A stretch of 64,000 nt of DNA from positions 39,391,108-39,455,107 of the forward strand of contig CM046305.1 in NCBI GenBank assembly GCA_025267735.1, in the 5' to 3' direction. The first letter of the stretch is position 1. Every line of letters starts with the position of its first letter. The notes under the pieces were generated by a model. The model did no database searches. It saw nothing but the letters and a program-made list of their open reading frames with translations, and was not told where the DNA came from. This stretch comes from Mactra quadrangularis (Eukaryota > Mollusca > Bivalvia > Venerida > Mactridae). Shown here piece after piece: positions 25,301-35,889 of this stretch. The position numbers and the translations under genes were made by a program.

Positions 25301-26504
25301 TTTTACCTCTTAGATATATATGTATATATACGGTATGTTTGCAATTCAGAGACAGGTCACGTGACATGTCCCTGTGGTTGAAAGAAGGATAGAAACAAAG
25401 GCGACCGGCACGGTCCGGATATCTGTATATATTGTCTTTGGTCGATCGGGACCGTGCCAGTTGCCTATGAGTAAAAACCACACCAAAGTGCTATTAACTG
25501 CTGCTTATGTGTTTGAATTGTCTTTCATTTCAGTTTGTGTTTTTGGAGAAAAGCCAGAATATGGAACAGAGCATTGTCAAAATGTGCTAGCTGTAGATTG
25601 TAGTGGTTACCCTGATGAACCTGTCTGTGTTCATGATGGAAGTGCCTACAAAACTATCATGAATAGGTAATTTTAAATGTATGGTGGCTGATTTACGCCA
25701 TGTCGTATTTTCGTTTCTGCTCCGCGAAGAAACGAAAAAACGAAGGCACAACAAATCCACAGTTTGTCGTATCTTCGTATTTTCGTATTTTCTAATCTTT
25801 GCGGCGAAGAAACGAAGAAACGACAAAATAAATGCAACAATACGGTAAATAAATTGTGTTGTGTTTTCGCCGTACAACTGTCGTATCTTCGTTTCTTTTC
25901 GTTTCTTCGCCTCAAAGAAACGAAAAAACGAACGCACGACAAATTCACATATAGATGATAGATAGATCTTTTATTGACGTATACAAATATGTACATAGTC
26001 ATTTACAACATGAAATATGTACAATATGTGAGAATACAATGACGTGAATAACAATAATAGCATAATGAAAAAAGACAAATAAATAAAAACATAGTGTTGG
26101 GGAAAAACAGAATAGTAAATAAAAATGGAGGATGATTTTGTTTGTGGAATCTGATAAGTTTACAAAGAATTTACTAGATTCCATGTATATAATTACGTAT
26201 TACCTTTATAATTTAGGTGTAAAGTTTGTCGTATCTTCGCATTTTCATTTTTTTTGCGGTGAAGGAACGAACACACTACAAAATAAATACAACAATACAA
26301 CACGACACATTTATCTGTCGTATTGTTGCTTTTTTTGTAGTGTGTTCGTTTTCGCCGTAGTACTATTTACATATACATTGTATAACATACACTTTTTTCT
26401 TTTATTTCAGTTGTGAGTTCGCTCATGAAATCTGTAAGCATCACGGACACAGTTTACATGCAGTACATGATGGATATTGCTTTGTGACAACACCAACACC
26501 TTGA
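19390..26504 (+). CDS. Secreted Kazal-like domain protein, copy 2 (three coding exons)
   Basis: Exons 19390-19420, 25534-25666 and 26411-26504 (stop 26502-26504) give 85 residues. Exons 1 and 2 are exactly as long as in copy 1 (31 and 133 nt), with the same intron phases 1 and 2. The signal peptide is MKIFVLALTL... Six cysteines of the Kazal-like module align with copy 1 (25, 33, 42, 56, 63, 78), and PVC-VHDGSAY and CEFAHEIC are conserved. Cys12 in the signal region is extra. The C-terminus is again TTPTP. AATAAA occurs at 26536-26541. Differences from copy 1 concentrate in the exposed segments (TYDGNAYVTY versus VHDGSAYKTI, and AYHDGPCEAI versus AVHDGYCFV), which may reflect diverging targets. 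Intron 1 is 6.1 kb and almost entirely repeats. Tandem duplication is the simplest origin. Function is inferred from the domain only. Confidence 0.8.
19470..19690 (+). mobile_element. tRNA-derived SINE-like element, family C
   Basis: A tRNA-like head with A-box-like TGGTCCATGGTAGGGCG and B box AGGTTCGAATCC (about 19530-19541) is followed by a body with GACGCC and CATGTAAAATG motifs, similar in layout to family B. Only one copy is in the window, so the limits are approximate. It sits in intron 1 of Kazal copy 2. Confidence 0.55.
20203..21723. mobile_element. Inverted-repeat element with dense GTTCATGAAC subterminal motifs
   Basis: The ends CCCCTGTGAAAT (left) and ATTTCGCAGGGG (right) are near-perfect inverted repeats. 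Between them the palindrome GTTCATGAAC and its half sites occur many times within about 450 bp of the left end and 250 bp of the right end, in both orientations. The middle is AT-rich with no transposase. I could not find a clean target duplication, so the exact ends are provisional. Confidence 0.65.
21752..22893. repeat. 44-bp minisatellite, about 26 copies
   Basis: Units follow GTACACCTGATACCATCGTC then TATGTGTATGTGACCATGGT and CCAT, 43-44 bp long. The centre is the most homogeneous (22300-22620) and the edges are degraded, the usual pattern for tandem arrays. It lies in intron 1 of Kazal copy 2. Frames over it are repeat translations. Confidence 0.95.
22894..24132. other. Intronic sequence, no feature recognised
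   Basis: AT-rich interval in intron 1 of Kazal copy 2. The overlapping plus and minus frames near 23785-24030 have no recognisable motif. Confidence 0.4.
24133..24362 (+). mobile_element. End fragment of the GGCGGATCC element family
   Basis: Matches the right-hand part of the 38307-39162 element: the TTAAATCTATGTTAAG segment, the TGGACAGGTACA segment, then GGGTCCGGACCCCCCTGA and a decayed terminus GCTGGATCGGCC. The other end is missing. Confidence 0.75.
24408..24985. mobile_element. Non-autonomous hAT-type element (family 1), uninterrupted copy
   Basis: Ends TAGGGCTGTCACGATA and its complement. The flanks ATCTTAAT and ATCATAAT are an 8-bp target duplication with one change. The interior matches the outer element at 2637-3946 in opposite orientation (AGATTCTATCAGTAGCTGC segment). 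578 bp, no coding capacity, in intron 1 of Kazal copy 2. Confidence 0.85.
25690..25947. repeat. Clustered palindromic modules (CGTTTCTTCG / CGAAGAAACG)
   Basis: Three modules of about 80-90 bp, each a hairpin of TCGTATYTTCGTTTC... against ...GAAACGAAGAAACGA, follow each other in intron 2 of Kazal copy 2. A fourth, diverged module lies at 26225-26362. They read as overlapping false ORFs on both strands. They may be tandem copies of a small foldback element. Confidence 0.75.
26225..26362. repeat. Diverged palindromic module related to 25690-25947
   Basis: TTTGTCGTATCTTCGCATTT at the left faces TAGTGTGTTCGTTTTCGCCG at the right, with a shared AAATAAATACAACAATACAA centre. It ends 48 bp before exon 3 of Kazal copy 2. 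Confidence 0.6.
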
Positions 26505-29500
26505 ACTCTGTATATTGTAGCATTAATAGTATGAGAATAAAAATCATAGCTCAAAACTTTGTTAGTTCTATGATTTGCTTTTTTTTATTTGCTCTTCAAT
26601 CATTTCTTGGTTCATGGATCTTTAAACTCATGCTTGTTCAACATATATCTGCATATACTGTTTCAATCTTGTAATCTCTGACAGACTTGTGTCAGAGAAT
26701 TAGAACAAAAGATAATGTAACCACAGTATGCCAAGTGCGACAAAAATCGAAGAATTAAGGAATCCTCTAAATCTGGAAGAAATTAATTTCGTGACCATTT
26801 CGAAGATCTAAATATAAAAACATTCAATGCCGTGATGAATTCGGACAACTTCAGTCAAACTACTAACTGTATTGACTAAAAATACTCTGAACAAAATTTC
26901 TGCTAGAAAGACACAGTTCCTTTTGTTTTAAATTGTGTAAATAAAAAGAATGAAACCTTTGATTCCGTAACATCCTTTTTTAGAACACTTTGTAGGGATA
27001 TATCGTGTCCTTTTAATGTTATTTCACATGTAAGAAATGTAAACATTGCACAGCCCTCCAAAGTTGAATGACGGATATTATCTGTGTGGCAAACGTATGT
27101 CAATAGGTTGAACATAGCATTCATTTGGCTCGTTTTCGTGCGAAGATTTTAACATAAATATAATCATTTCTAAAACTTTCAAAATTGTATAGAAACATTT
27201 TGGAAGCAGTAAAGAAGTGTTCCTATAATGACAAGTTTAATGTAAAATGACATACAGCTGTAAAAGGTGTTGCTTTTATGTGATACAATAAACCACTCCC
27301 TGCTGGTTATGGTAAAGTGTTAATGTATTGTTTACAAGTGACTTTCATTTGTTTGTCTCACAGTATAAATAAATTGCAGATAAAGTTAGACAAATTTAGC
27401 TTTTTAAATTATCAGACTGTGATAAAGATGGACTTATAATACATTAATCAGCTCTCATCCGCCATTTTGTCCACCATCTTGAATTTTGAGAGTTGCCCAA
27501 TAGTGACGAAGTGGCATCATCCAGTTTCGTAAACCACGATGTCTTAGCTTCAAGAAAATGTAAAAACATTTTCTACATCCTTCCATGCACGGTTCAGTCG
27601 ACTTTTGTAGTTTATATACCAAACTAATAGGCCAGTTTGCCCAGAAATATGAAGAGTTCGATTTTTAACACACTTACAAACCCTGTTAGGTTATTTCAAT
27701 AATATATTAAAAACTGTTTACAGTGACCTTCGATGGGAGAAAAGAAAAAAAGGTCACTATAGACAGGGAGTCACTGTTAACAGTCTCTACATAATTTGAT
27801 TATATGAACATATTTTACCACTATTTTGTTGAAGAGCAGGATAGTGCCATACTTAGGGTTTATTTATATAGGTAAGAAAAAAATACTTGTAGCCTACATG
27901 CATACACAATAGATTAAAACAAATAAGTGTTCAAACACAATTCAAGAACATGTGTTTATTTTTATTTCTAGTGATTCATTCATAGGCTAAGAACACTGGG
28001 TCTCGCCATTTCGCTATTAATGCATTCAATTTACCACGAAATCAGTATTTTTTTTCCAAATGAATACTCTGTTACCGGTGCAATGTCGACGTCGTTTTGT
28101 TGACAAATGTACATTGTTCTCCACATCAGTCATGACCTCAGCTTTTCGTTTACGTAAGTTTTGAATCTGCGTTTTTCCAACGCCAAGCTGGTTAGCAACT
28201 TTATATTATCAAGTAATTTAATGGCATTACATTTCTCCTCTTAGGATAGAAATTTTCTTTCGGTCGCCATTTTAACCCACAATGCAATTCGCACAGGAGG
28301 AATAACTCCAACAATACAATACAAAAGGTTTATTCGAGTTACTCCCTTTGCAAAAGTCGCTGTGCACGGCCTATATACCGTAATGGGAGACACTAAATCA
28401 TGGTCGTTGTACGGACTAGACAGGGAGTACATACAGACCATTTATATCGTAAAAACTGTTCGGCGCACATAACAATGGTCACTAAAGACAGAACGTCGCT
28501 ATAAACAGGGGGTCACTAAGACAGTCTCTACTGTATATCAAAATATAACGATTAAATCTGTGACCTTTAACTTGTCTTTCATAGTTGAAGTATAGTTGAA
28601 GTTTTACCATGGTGCACCAGTCTAACAAAAGGAGAGTCTAGGTGTAAAAAACGGGGATTGATGAATATATTCAGAATTTTTTTATAATTATCTATATAAA
28701 AACTAGTGATTAATATCCACACGATTAATCTGTAATACAGTAATGAGACACGAATAATTGCCTTGTGTTCATAAGAATAAATACTATGAAACTGCAGCAC
28801 AGTATTTTGGACTGAAGTGTTTCCTCATTAATGGAAGAGTCCAAAATTAAAAAGTACAATAGCATGTTTTGTTTACAAAATTGATTTATACCTGTGTAAC
28901 AATAACATGCATCGTACTGTATAAATAGCTTTACTATACGTATAAATCGAAAATCATTAATCAATTTTACTTAAATTGACTCTCCAAATTACAAAATCAT
29001 CGGGTATCTATCAAAGAATTTCTGATAACACTTGTAGAAACTAAAGTTACTTTTTTATGTAAATCTGTATTCTGAGTGTTTAAACTAAATGACAAGAACA
29101 TGATACCGATCTATTTACAAGATCTCAATCTATTCCGAAAGAGGTAATTGACGCGTTATTTGCTGTAGCAGTATTTTACATATTGTGCAAGAATTGTAAT
29201 AAGGGAGGTTATTCTTCCGTGTATCCTATATATCGGTTTTATGACCTGTGGATTTATCTCCCTTATAGATTAGAAGAGTCCCAAGTGAACAATCATTAAA
29301 ATAATTGTTAAATACACTATTATTGTTCAACTTGTAAATTTTTGTATGAATATGACTATTAGAAAGAAAAAAATACCGTTGTGATCACCGTTAACAATGT
29401 TTTTAGGGCACTAGTAAGAATATCTTAGTTTTTCAATTCTGGTTCTGTGGAATCAAAGGGCTGAACGCCCAGGTATTATTGCAGTTAATTTTCAGTTAGG

Positions 29501-29855
29501 ACCGGGAGTAATATGTAAGATGAAAATCGTATTATATACATTTTGATAGAGAATATGCATTATATTTGCATGGATTTACTTGGATCTAATTTCAACATTT
29601 ACTCTAGGGTAGAAAATTAATAATTATTTCATGATAAAATTTCTTAGATTTATCTTTTGTCCTATGGTCATTGTCCGTTTATTTTTATACGGACTTTGAT
29701 TGATTCATTCAAGACTCGAACTCGTGACATGTTGTTCTTAAAAACTATTGGGTTCTTTGTCTTATACGTATATCTGAAACTAAAACAGACTTTCGAATTT
29801 ATACATATAGACGTTTATGACTCATGGAATTTTGTAAAAGACTAAAAGCAGCAAT
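26505..29855. other. Intergenic region, 3.3 kb, no gene recognised
   Basis: Contains the Kazal copy 2 3' end. Two direct-repeat segments (27753-27791 and about 28470-28533, both ending in AGTCTCTAC) probably come from an inverted-repeat transposon family whose limits I could not fix. No exon with splice signals and a known motif was found. Confidence 0.4.
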
Positions 29856-29924
29856 ATATGGTCAAAATAGAGAAAAAAATATGGAACGCTTCACGAATTT
29901 GCGTGTCATCCTTGCGCAGGGGCC

Positions 29925-29964
<40 letters not shown>

Positions 29965-30280
29965 ACTGCCGAAGCAAGTACATTTAAGACTTCTTTTGGT
30001 TGGATTTTGTACTAAGCCCAAGATTAATGTCCCTTCATGGGCCTTTAAACATCGTATTTATAACCAACACGACAACTATGTCTTTAAAATGTAGAAAATT
30101 TGCCTATATGATCAGATTCATAAATTTATGAATTAAATGTTATCTACCACAGATATATATGGCAAAATAATTAAATATTTACCCAAAACTCACCTTATAT
30201 GGTTATAATCTTATTATAACAAAACATGTTTTAATTTATTATGTCCCCCTTCAAGGCATTTGAAATTAATCCCCAATGAA
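29856..30280. repeat. Left arm of an inverted repeat carrying U6
   Basis: Reverse complement of 33395-33825 with few differences. It includes the U6 gene, about 300 bp of its 5' flank and about 20 bp of its 3' flank. Outside the arms the similarity stops. Confidence 0.85.
29875..29981 (-). ncRNA. U6: U6 spliceosomal snRNA gene, copy 1
   Basis: The minus strand reads GTACTTGCTTCGGCAGTACA, then the invariant ACAGAGA box, the AGATTAGCATGGCCCCTGC core and a CGTTCCATATTTTT 3' end. It is full length (about 107 nt) and ends in a T run that acts as the Pol III terminator. U6 catalyses splicing with U2 and pairs with U4. Compared with the vertebrate sequence, position 3 is A instead of G and position 17 is T instead of C. 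This keeps the 5' stem paired, so the gene looks functional. Upstream promoter elements are expected at 29982-30050 but I could not place the PSE and TATA with confidence. Confidence 0.95.
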
Positions 30281-30311
30281 ACTTATGTCATTTATACGAG
30301 TAAAGTTTTTA

Positions 30312-30396
30312 CATGTGGAGAAATAGCACAGTGAGATAACTGCTAGTCCATCAAACATGTCAAGTACTGGGTCACAGGTTCAAACCCTGTCCGAAT
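30312..30396 (+). other. tRNA-like sequence, probably a pseudogene or SINE head
   Basis: A perfect T arm (ACAGG-TTCAAAC-CCTGT) and an A-box-like TAGCACAGTGAGATAACTG are present, followed by a T run at about 30402. The acceptor and anticodon stems do not pair well, so a functional tRNA is unlikely. Confidence 0.4.
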
Positions 30397-31374
30397 ATCC
30401 TTTTTTTTAAAAAAAAACTGGAAACACGTTTTTTACAAAATAAAAAAAAAACACATTTAAAGTTAAATACACAATTTTACTTTAATTTGCCATATGAACT
30501 TATGTATAGTCCCGCAGTATTTACTTATCTTAAACAACCTTATTATAATATTTACTCGCTTCACTCACATTAAATCCTGATTTTCATTATGATTGTATAC
30601 AATTACACACGTGTTTATACAACCCACGTGATATCATATTTATAAAAAATAACGTAAACATATGAGTAAATAGCTCAGTATTAAAGTGTACCATTATTGC
30701 AGTTTGCAGTTTATTTTTATTTTGTTTCTTCGTGTGTCTATCTTAACAGAAAATTTTATCTAATGTTTTCCTTTTTTGACTTCACTACTTGTACAGTCTA
30801 GGCTTTATAAGATGGACCGAATTATAGTTGCTAGGACACAGTAGCACTCTCAGTCATTGTAAGCAACAGTTTATTGGCTACCTTTTAAATAATGGGCTCT
30901 AGCTTAACACATTATCATTTCAAGATAGTAAAAATTTACATTTATAATACAGTAACATAGAGGTGGTAGCTTTGTATCAAATACAATGCTAATTTCCTTA
31001 ACGGACATCTCCTAGAAAGGTCACATCCCAATAAAAAACCAACTCTCACTACATTCTTATACTAAAAATAACCATTTAAATCTTAAAAACGACTTACTGT
31101 CGATAACGATCACATTCCAATATTCACTAACTCCTTGTTCAATACGTCCAACTCTAAATACAGCCTCATCACAATCGCAAACAATTGTGGCTATATCAAA
31201 TAAAGACCAACACCTAAAAAGTTCATAAATCGCAATATCAACTAATTCTCATTAGTGACCTTCTAATATCTTCAAGTAAAGAACAACTCCTACATAGCGA
31301 TCATCTTAATATAACAACCAACTCCAGATAGCTCTGGTTGTTAGATAAATGAAGGACTTTTTAAAGAACAGAAC
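30397..31374. other. Spacer between the U6 arms, no feature recognised
   Basis: AT-rich sequence inside the U6 inverted repeat. No gene or repeat recognised. Confidence 0.4.
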
Positions 31375-31470
31375 AGAACAGAACATATTCTTTATTATAA
31401 TAAAAACAGGTTACATTTATATAAAGTAACAACATGTGTGATAATTGTTAATGGTTAACTTGATACAATA
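31374..31470 (-). mobile_element. LINE 3' end fragment with (TTCTG)n tail, minus strand
   Basis: On the minus strand AATAAAGAATATG is followed directly by TTCTG repeats. This is the arrangement at the 3' end of the LINE at 46247-51043 (AATAAATTCTGTTCTG...). The 3' UTR body is different, so it is a related family. The 5' limit is unknown. Confidence 0.55.
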
Positions 31471-31770
31471 TTGATATAGAGTTATAGAGTTACGGGGAAT
31501 TACAATGTATAACAAAAAGAGTAGGTATATATATACATAAATATAACTATTATGTATAATGATTATCTATTCATTTTCTAAGTTCCAAAACGGTAAGATA
31601 AACAATGTAATAAATGAATGGGAATATAGTTTTAACTTTAAACTTTTTGAAAATATCGGATGTAATTACGCATTGTACAAATTTACTAAGGTTAATAAGC
31701 GTGGCTTCTTCTTCTACAACAATTGAAGGTAATGTCCTTTAAATTCTGTCATAACAGGAACATTTAAAAT

Positions 31771-32192
31771 CAGGGCTCGAATTTAAGCTCGCAAACTCGC
31801 AAAATGCGACTGGATATTGAAAATTGCGAGTAACTTTAATTTTAACTCGCAAATTTTCGCAAGTTGAAATCACCGCAAAAATAATACTCTCTTACCTAAT
31901 GAGGCTGTACTCAGCATTGAAACGGCCAGATAGATCGATGGTGTAATATAATTAAAGACTCACCGTATAAACATATTTGATATTCTTTGCTTATTCCACA
32001 GTAACGCACTTGTTCTATCTGTAGTTTAGTAAAGTACTAAGTTGCTTTCATATTACATATACGAATAGTTAATATGTATGCTATTAAAATTTGGAGAAAA
32101 AATGCGAGTGTTTTTTTTTTCATTTTGCGAGTTGAAGTAAAATGAACTCGCAAAATTTTGCGAGTCCAATTTTTCGTTAAATTAGAGTCCTG
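31771..32192. mobile_element. Inverted-repeat element (CAGGGCTCGAATTTAA)
   Basis: CAGGGCTCGAATTTAA at the left faces TTAAATTAGAGTCCTG at the right (13 of 16 paired). Subterminal CTCGCAAA / TTTGCGAG motifs are repeated near both ends. 422 bp, no coding capacity. No clear target duplication. Confidence 0.65.
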
Positions 32193-32385
32193 CATTTATG
32201 TACTTTATGTGACCGAATATAACGTTTCAACAAATAAAACTTGACAACAAATAGTAAAAGATTCGTTATTTTCTATATCTTTTGTATGTTTATATTTAAA
32301 AAAATGTTTTCATTTCGCTTTTAATTGTATATCTATGCATATTGTAATTATTTGGGTGATGAGTATTGCTCAAGTCCTGTAATCA

Positions 32386-32436
32386 AGTATCTGTTCTGTT
32401 CTATTCTGTTCTGTTCTGTTCTGTTCTGTTCTGATA
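32386..32436 (+). repeat. (TTCTG)n tract
   Basis: About nine TTCTG units, one changed to TTCTA. It may be the tail of another LINE 3' end, since the same pentamer ends the LINE at 51043, but the adjoining AATAAA is absent here. Confidence 0.8.
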
Positions 32437-33274
32437 AAACTATGTATATGTATGTAAGTCGTGATGAGTAAACTATGGCAAGCTTAAAATTATGAAGAGA
32501 ATGAATGATTTTTTTCGAAATAAATAGTGGATAATGGCCTTTAAACGGTGACTTTGTTATAACTTATAAGGAAAATGGCTCAATTAATTTAAATTTTTGA
32601 AATGACCGAAGTACCATTTCAGTAAATAAAACTTTAGCCACATTGTCAAAAGTAACAATGCTTTTTTACTGCAAATAAAATAGACATTTATCTATTTCAA
32701 ATATCTCTAATGTACAGCTTTTTGATAAATGCAAATATTGCTTGCATGTTTATGTTATTCATTGCATTTCAAATTAAAGGAAAGTCGAACATTTTGTCAA
32801 ACTTAAATTTAGAAAGCAGAATGGTTTTAACTGTTTATTGTGTCTTTAATGCATGTTATAGTTCGATAACTTCATGTTATTAAATTGTTTTCAAGTCTAC
32901 TGTTTATGAAAATAATAATCTTCATATAGTGACTTTAACATCAAATAATAAAAGCTTCTTGTCAGTTTTCTTTGGTTATTTGTGAATAATGTTGAATTAC
33001 TGTAAAATTTACTGTTAAAAAATATAAAAAATATGTACATTTATTTAGTTGCTTAAAAGGCATTGAAGTTAAGTCAAAGTATCATAGGAGCAGTGTTTAT
33101 GTAAGCTGTACGTCGAATGTGACTGTGACTGATGAAATGGGAGATAAGAAAAGAAACATTTTCAAATGTAATCTGTTATATTATTATATAAATTCTGAAA
33201 AAAATAGAATTTTGCTATAAAAGTAAACAAATGTAAATAAATAAAAAAAGGAACAATCAATTTTTTAAAGTATA
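32437..33274. other. Spacer sequence, no feature recognised
   Basis: AT-rich sequence within the U6 inverted repeat, no gene recognised. Confidence 0.4.
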
Positions 33275-33277
33275 TTC

Positions 33278-33358
33278 TGCTTGGATTTGAACCTGCGACC
33301 CTATGGATGACATGATTTATAGTCAAAGGCTTACCTTACTGCGCTATCGAGACAGATG
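33278..33358 (-). other. tRNA-like sequence, minus strand, probably a pseudogene
   Basis: The minus strand reads CGATAGCGCAGTAAGGTAAG (A-box region), a loop CTATAAA flanked by TGA/TCA, and the B box AGGTTCAAATCC. The T stem is only partly paired and the variable region is long. It sits just outside the right U6 arm, opposite the tRNA-like sequence outside the left arm. Confidence 0.4.
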
Positions 33359-33394
33359 TAATTTCTGATGATCTCTTATAATACATTGTGATTC

Positions 33395-33707
33395 TTTCGG
33401 GATTAATTTCAAATACCTTGAAGGGGGACATAATAAATTAAAACATGTTTTGTTATAATAAGATTATGACCATATAAGGTGTGTTTTGTATAAATATTTA
33501 ATCATTTTGTCATATATATCTGTGGTAGATAACATTTAATTCATAAATTTATGAATCTGATCATATAGGCAAAATTTCTGCATTTTAAAGGCATAGTTGT
33601 CATGTTGGTTATAAATACGATATTTAAAGGCCCATGAAGGGACATTAATCTTGGGCTTAGTACAAAATCCAACCAAAAGAAGTCTTAAATGTACTTGCTT
33701 CGGCAGT

Positions 33708-33747
<40 letters not shown>

Positions 33748-33825
33748 GGCCCCTGCGCAAGGATGACACGCAAATTCGTGAAGCGTTCCATATTTTTTTC
33801 TCTATTTTGACCATATTTGTCTATA
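33395..33825. repeat. Right arm of the inverted repeat carrying U6
   Basis: Mirror of 29856-30280. Both arms share the block ending CCTTGAAGGGGGACATAATA at the inner side and the U6 3' flank at the outer side. Confidence 0.85.
33691..33797 (+). ncRNA. U6: U6 spliceosomal snRNA gene, copy 2
   Basis: Full-length plus-strand U6 with the ACAGAGA box (33730-33736), the AGATTAGCATGG segment and a terminal T run at 33793-33799. It is identical in sequence to copy 1 over the RNA as far as I can compare by eye, including the A3-U17 pair. The shared 5' flank of about 300 bp implies that the promoter was duplicated with the gene. Confidence 0.95.
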
Positions 33826-34404
33826 TACTCAGTCTTTTACAATTTCTATCCAATATAGAGCAATGAACGTACGTGCAATAATCTTTAGATGTCCCAGATG
33901 TTCGAAAGATATCTTACATCGACGGGTAAATTTTTTCAATGACCACAGGTCGTGAGTTCAAGACCTGGATGGAGCATTTTGGGCCCTCGTCAAAAGTGAT
34001 TGGCTACATGAATGGGTAATATTTATCCAGTCAAATTCCAAATGGTCTTAAAATAAAAAAAATCAATTTCCTACTCTAATGTACTTGGAGGGTTTAATTA
34101 AGATGAAAATCGGTACTATCTAAATGGTTTTCAGAGATAAAAACTGTAGTTTAAAAGGTTATACTTAATATAATATACTGTGCTTAAATTACAAATCATC
34201 TGCAATGCAAGCAGTCACGTTAGTACTTTGATTCCTTATTGCCTGGATTGTCCGAACAGTGTGTTTACTTTTGCAGTTAAACTTGGCACAGTGGTGACCG
34301 CGATTGTATTTCTCCCATTCATTAAGTATTTTCTTAAATCAAATTCAACAAATAAATCGAACAATAAGTAAAAACAACCATACTTTATATAACCATTTTT
34401 AAAG

Positions 34405-34470
34405 ATTTACAGAACAGAACAGAACAGAACAAACCTTTATTTTCTCAAATCATGATACATGATACATGAG
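34405..34470 (-). mobile_element. LINE 3' end fragment with (TTCTG)n tail, minus strand
   Basis: (AGAAC)n at 34410-34431 followed by AACCTTTATTTTC; on the minus strand this is AAATAAAGGTT then TTCTG repeats, the same tail architecture as the 46247-51043 LINE. Confidence 0.5.
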
Positions 34471-34561
34471 TAATATGTACATTTTATCAATATAAATATA
34501 AGAAAAGAAAAGAAAAAAATACATATATATAAATATAAGAAATATTAACATTTCTAGAGAG

Positions 34562-34592
34562 GAAAGAGAGAGAGAGAGAGAGAGGGGGGGAG
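34562..34592. repeat. (GA)n microsatellite
   Basis: About 12 GA dinucleotides followed by a short G run. Confidence 0.9.
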
Positions 34593-34835
34593 CGATAAGA
34601 AAGTTAAACATTTGAGTGTCAAAGAACCACAACTTTTACATGTATTAGTATATTTACCGGAACTGTACCGGAAAATGGAATTTTTACACATAGACGCTTG
34701 ATATATGGATTAGGAGACCATGTTAACTGACAAGCGAGACAACTCTGTAAGTCTTAATACAGATAAATAGTGTGCGATAAGGTGTTACTTCCCTTATCAC
34801 AATGCATTCTGTAGATGTACTTACATCAAACCTGT

Positions 34836-35165
34836 TTGTTTGTTTTGTTTTGTTTTTGTTTGTCGGATTTAACGCCGTAGCAACACATTGTATAGGTCAT
34901 ATAACGGCGGTCAGTCAACCTACTCACTCCTCCTGGAAAGGCTAAATCTCTGGATTTAGCAGTTATCCCAACTACTAAACACATACTTTCGCCAGTGACT
35001 GACAACTACCCTACATAATTAAGAATCATTGGTAGGAGGGAGAATGGCCGTAGTAATAATTGCATGACCAAGCTCCACGAAAGTATGCCCCGCCTGGGAA
35101 TCGAACCCACGACCCGCCATCAGTAGACTTGCGTGCTACCAACTGAGCTAGCCGGGCGGCTCATA
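34836..35165 (-). mobile_element. SINE family A, minus strand, full length
   Basis: Complete copy: tRNA-like head at the right end (GAGCTAGCCGGGCGG on the plus strand), B box complement GGGAATCGAACCCACGACCC, body, and a (CAAAA)n-type tail at the left. Target duplication AAACCTGT at 34828-34835 and 35166-35173. The intact head and exact TSD suggest a fairly recent insertion. Confidence 0.9.
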
Positions 35166-35520
35166 AAACCTGTACGTAATGCGTACAAGTTATAATTAAC
35201 CTACCAACGATTCAATATAGTTTGTTTTTATCGCAGTAATCGTTTGGCATATAACCTACACGAATGATATTTTCTTTGTAATACACATGTATTTTCTATT
35301 TACAAAAAAACTCCATATATTTCACATTTTCGTATTATTGTACTTGTTTCATCTTCATTCTTATCATTTCTCATCGTGAATTAACTGAAAATAAATATAG
35401 TGTACAGAATATTCTTTTAGTTATCTTCATATAACTTCTTTAAAAACAACTAGTTTTAGCAGAAAGAAAAAAAAACAATTTAACATAACTAAAGCTTAAG
35501 AGTTATTGTTCAAAACAATC

Positions 35521-35889
35521 AGGGACTTTAGTCAGTTATTTCTCCTTGTATACTCTTCAAATAGGTAGGTCCTATTAGTTGGATTACTCGGATTTTACCC
35601 TAACTTTACAATGTTAATTAGCCAAACTTAGTCTTAAATAATTTTTTTGTAAATCATTAAATTTGTTTGAAATTCTGCTAAGTGTTTTTAGGGTAAAGTG
35701 GGTAAAGAACTATCTATATGTCATCACTTTTGCTAATATCTTCATTAACGAGAAAGATATTAGATGAAATATTTTGTAATCCTTACATAGGAATTTATAA
35801 TAAAATCCGAGGTTTCCAACTGTAAGAAGTTACGTACCAATTGGATTGCTTCAGATTTTATCAGGGAAAGATAACTGACTAAAGTCCCT
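35521..35889. mobile_element. Short inverted-repeat element (AGGGACTTTAGTCAGTTAT family), copy 2
   Basis: Well-preserved ends AGGGACTTTAGTCAGTTATT and AGATAACTGACTAAAGTCCC-T. The interior is the same as in 10620-10971, including GATATTAGATGAAATATTTT. Non-coding. Confidence 0.8.

Noticed and set aside
25400..25462. GGCACGGTCC / GGACCGTGCC hairpin upstream of Kazal 2 exon 2
   Set aside because: About 10 bp stem in an intron; too short to claim a function.
27719..28540. Possible mariner-like element with CAGT ends
   Set aside because: The two AGTCTCTAC segments are in direct and not inverted orientation, and the left end does not pair with the right; limits could not be supported.
29858..30094. 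Open frames over the U6 genes (also 33536-33866)
   Set aside because: They read through the U6 snRNA and its flank; the duplicated frame only reflects the inverted repeat.
30312..33358. Two functional tRNA genes beside the U6 arms
   Set aside because: Only the T arm (left copy) or parts of the arms pair; acceptor and anticodon stems are poor, so they are listed only as tRNA-like.
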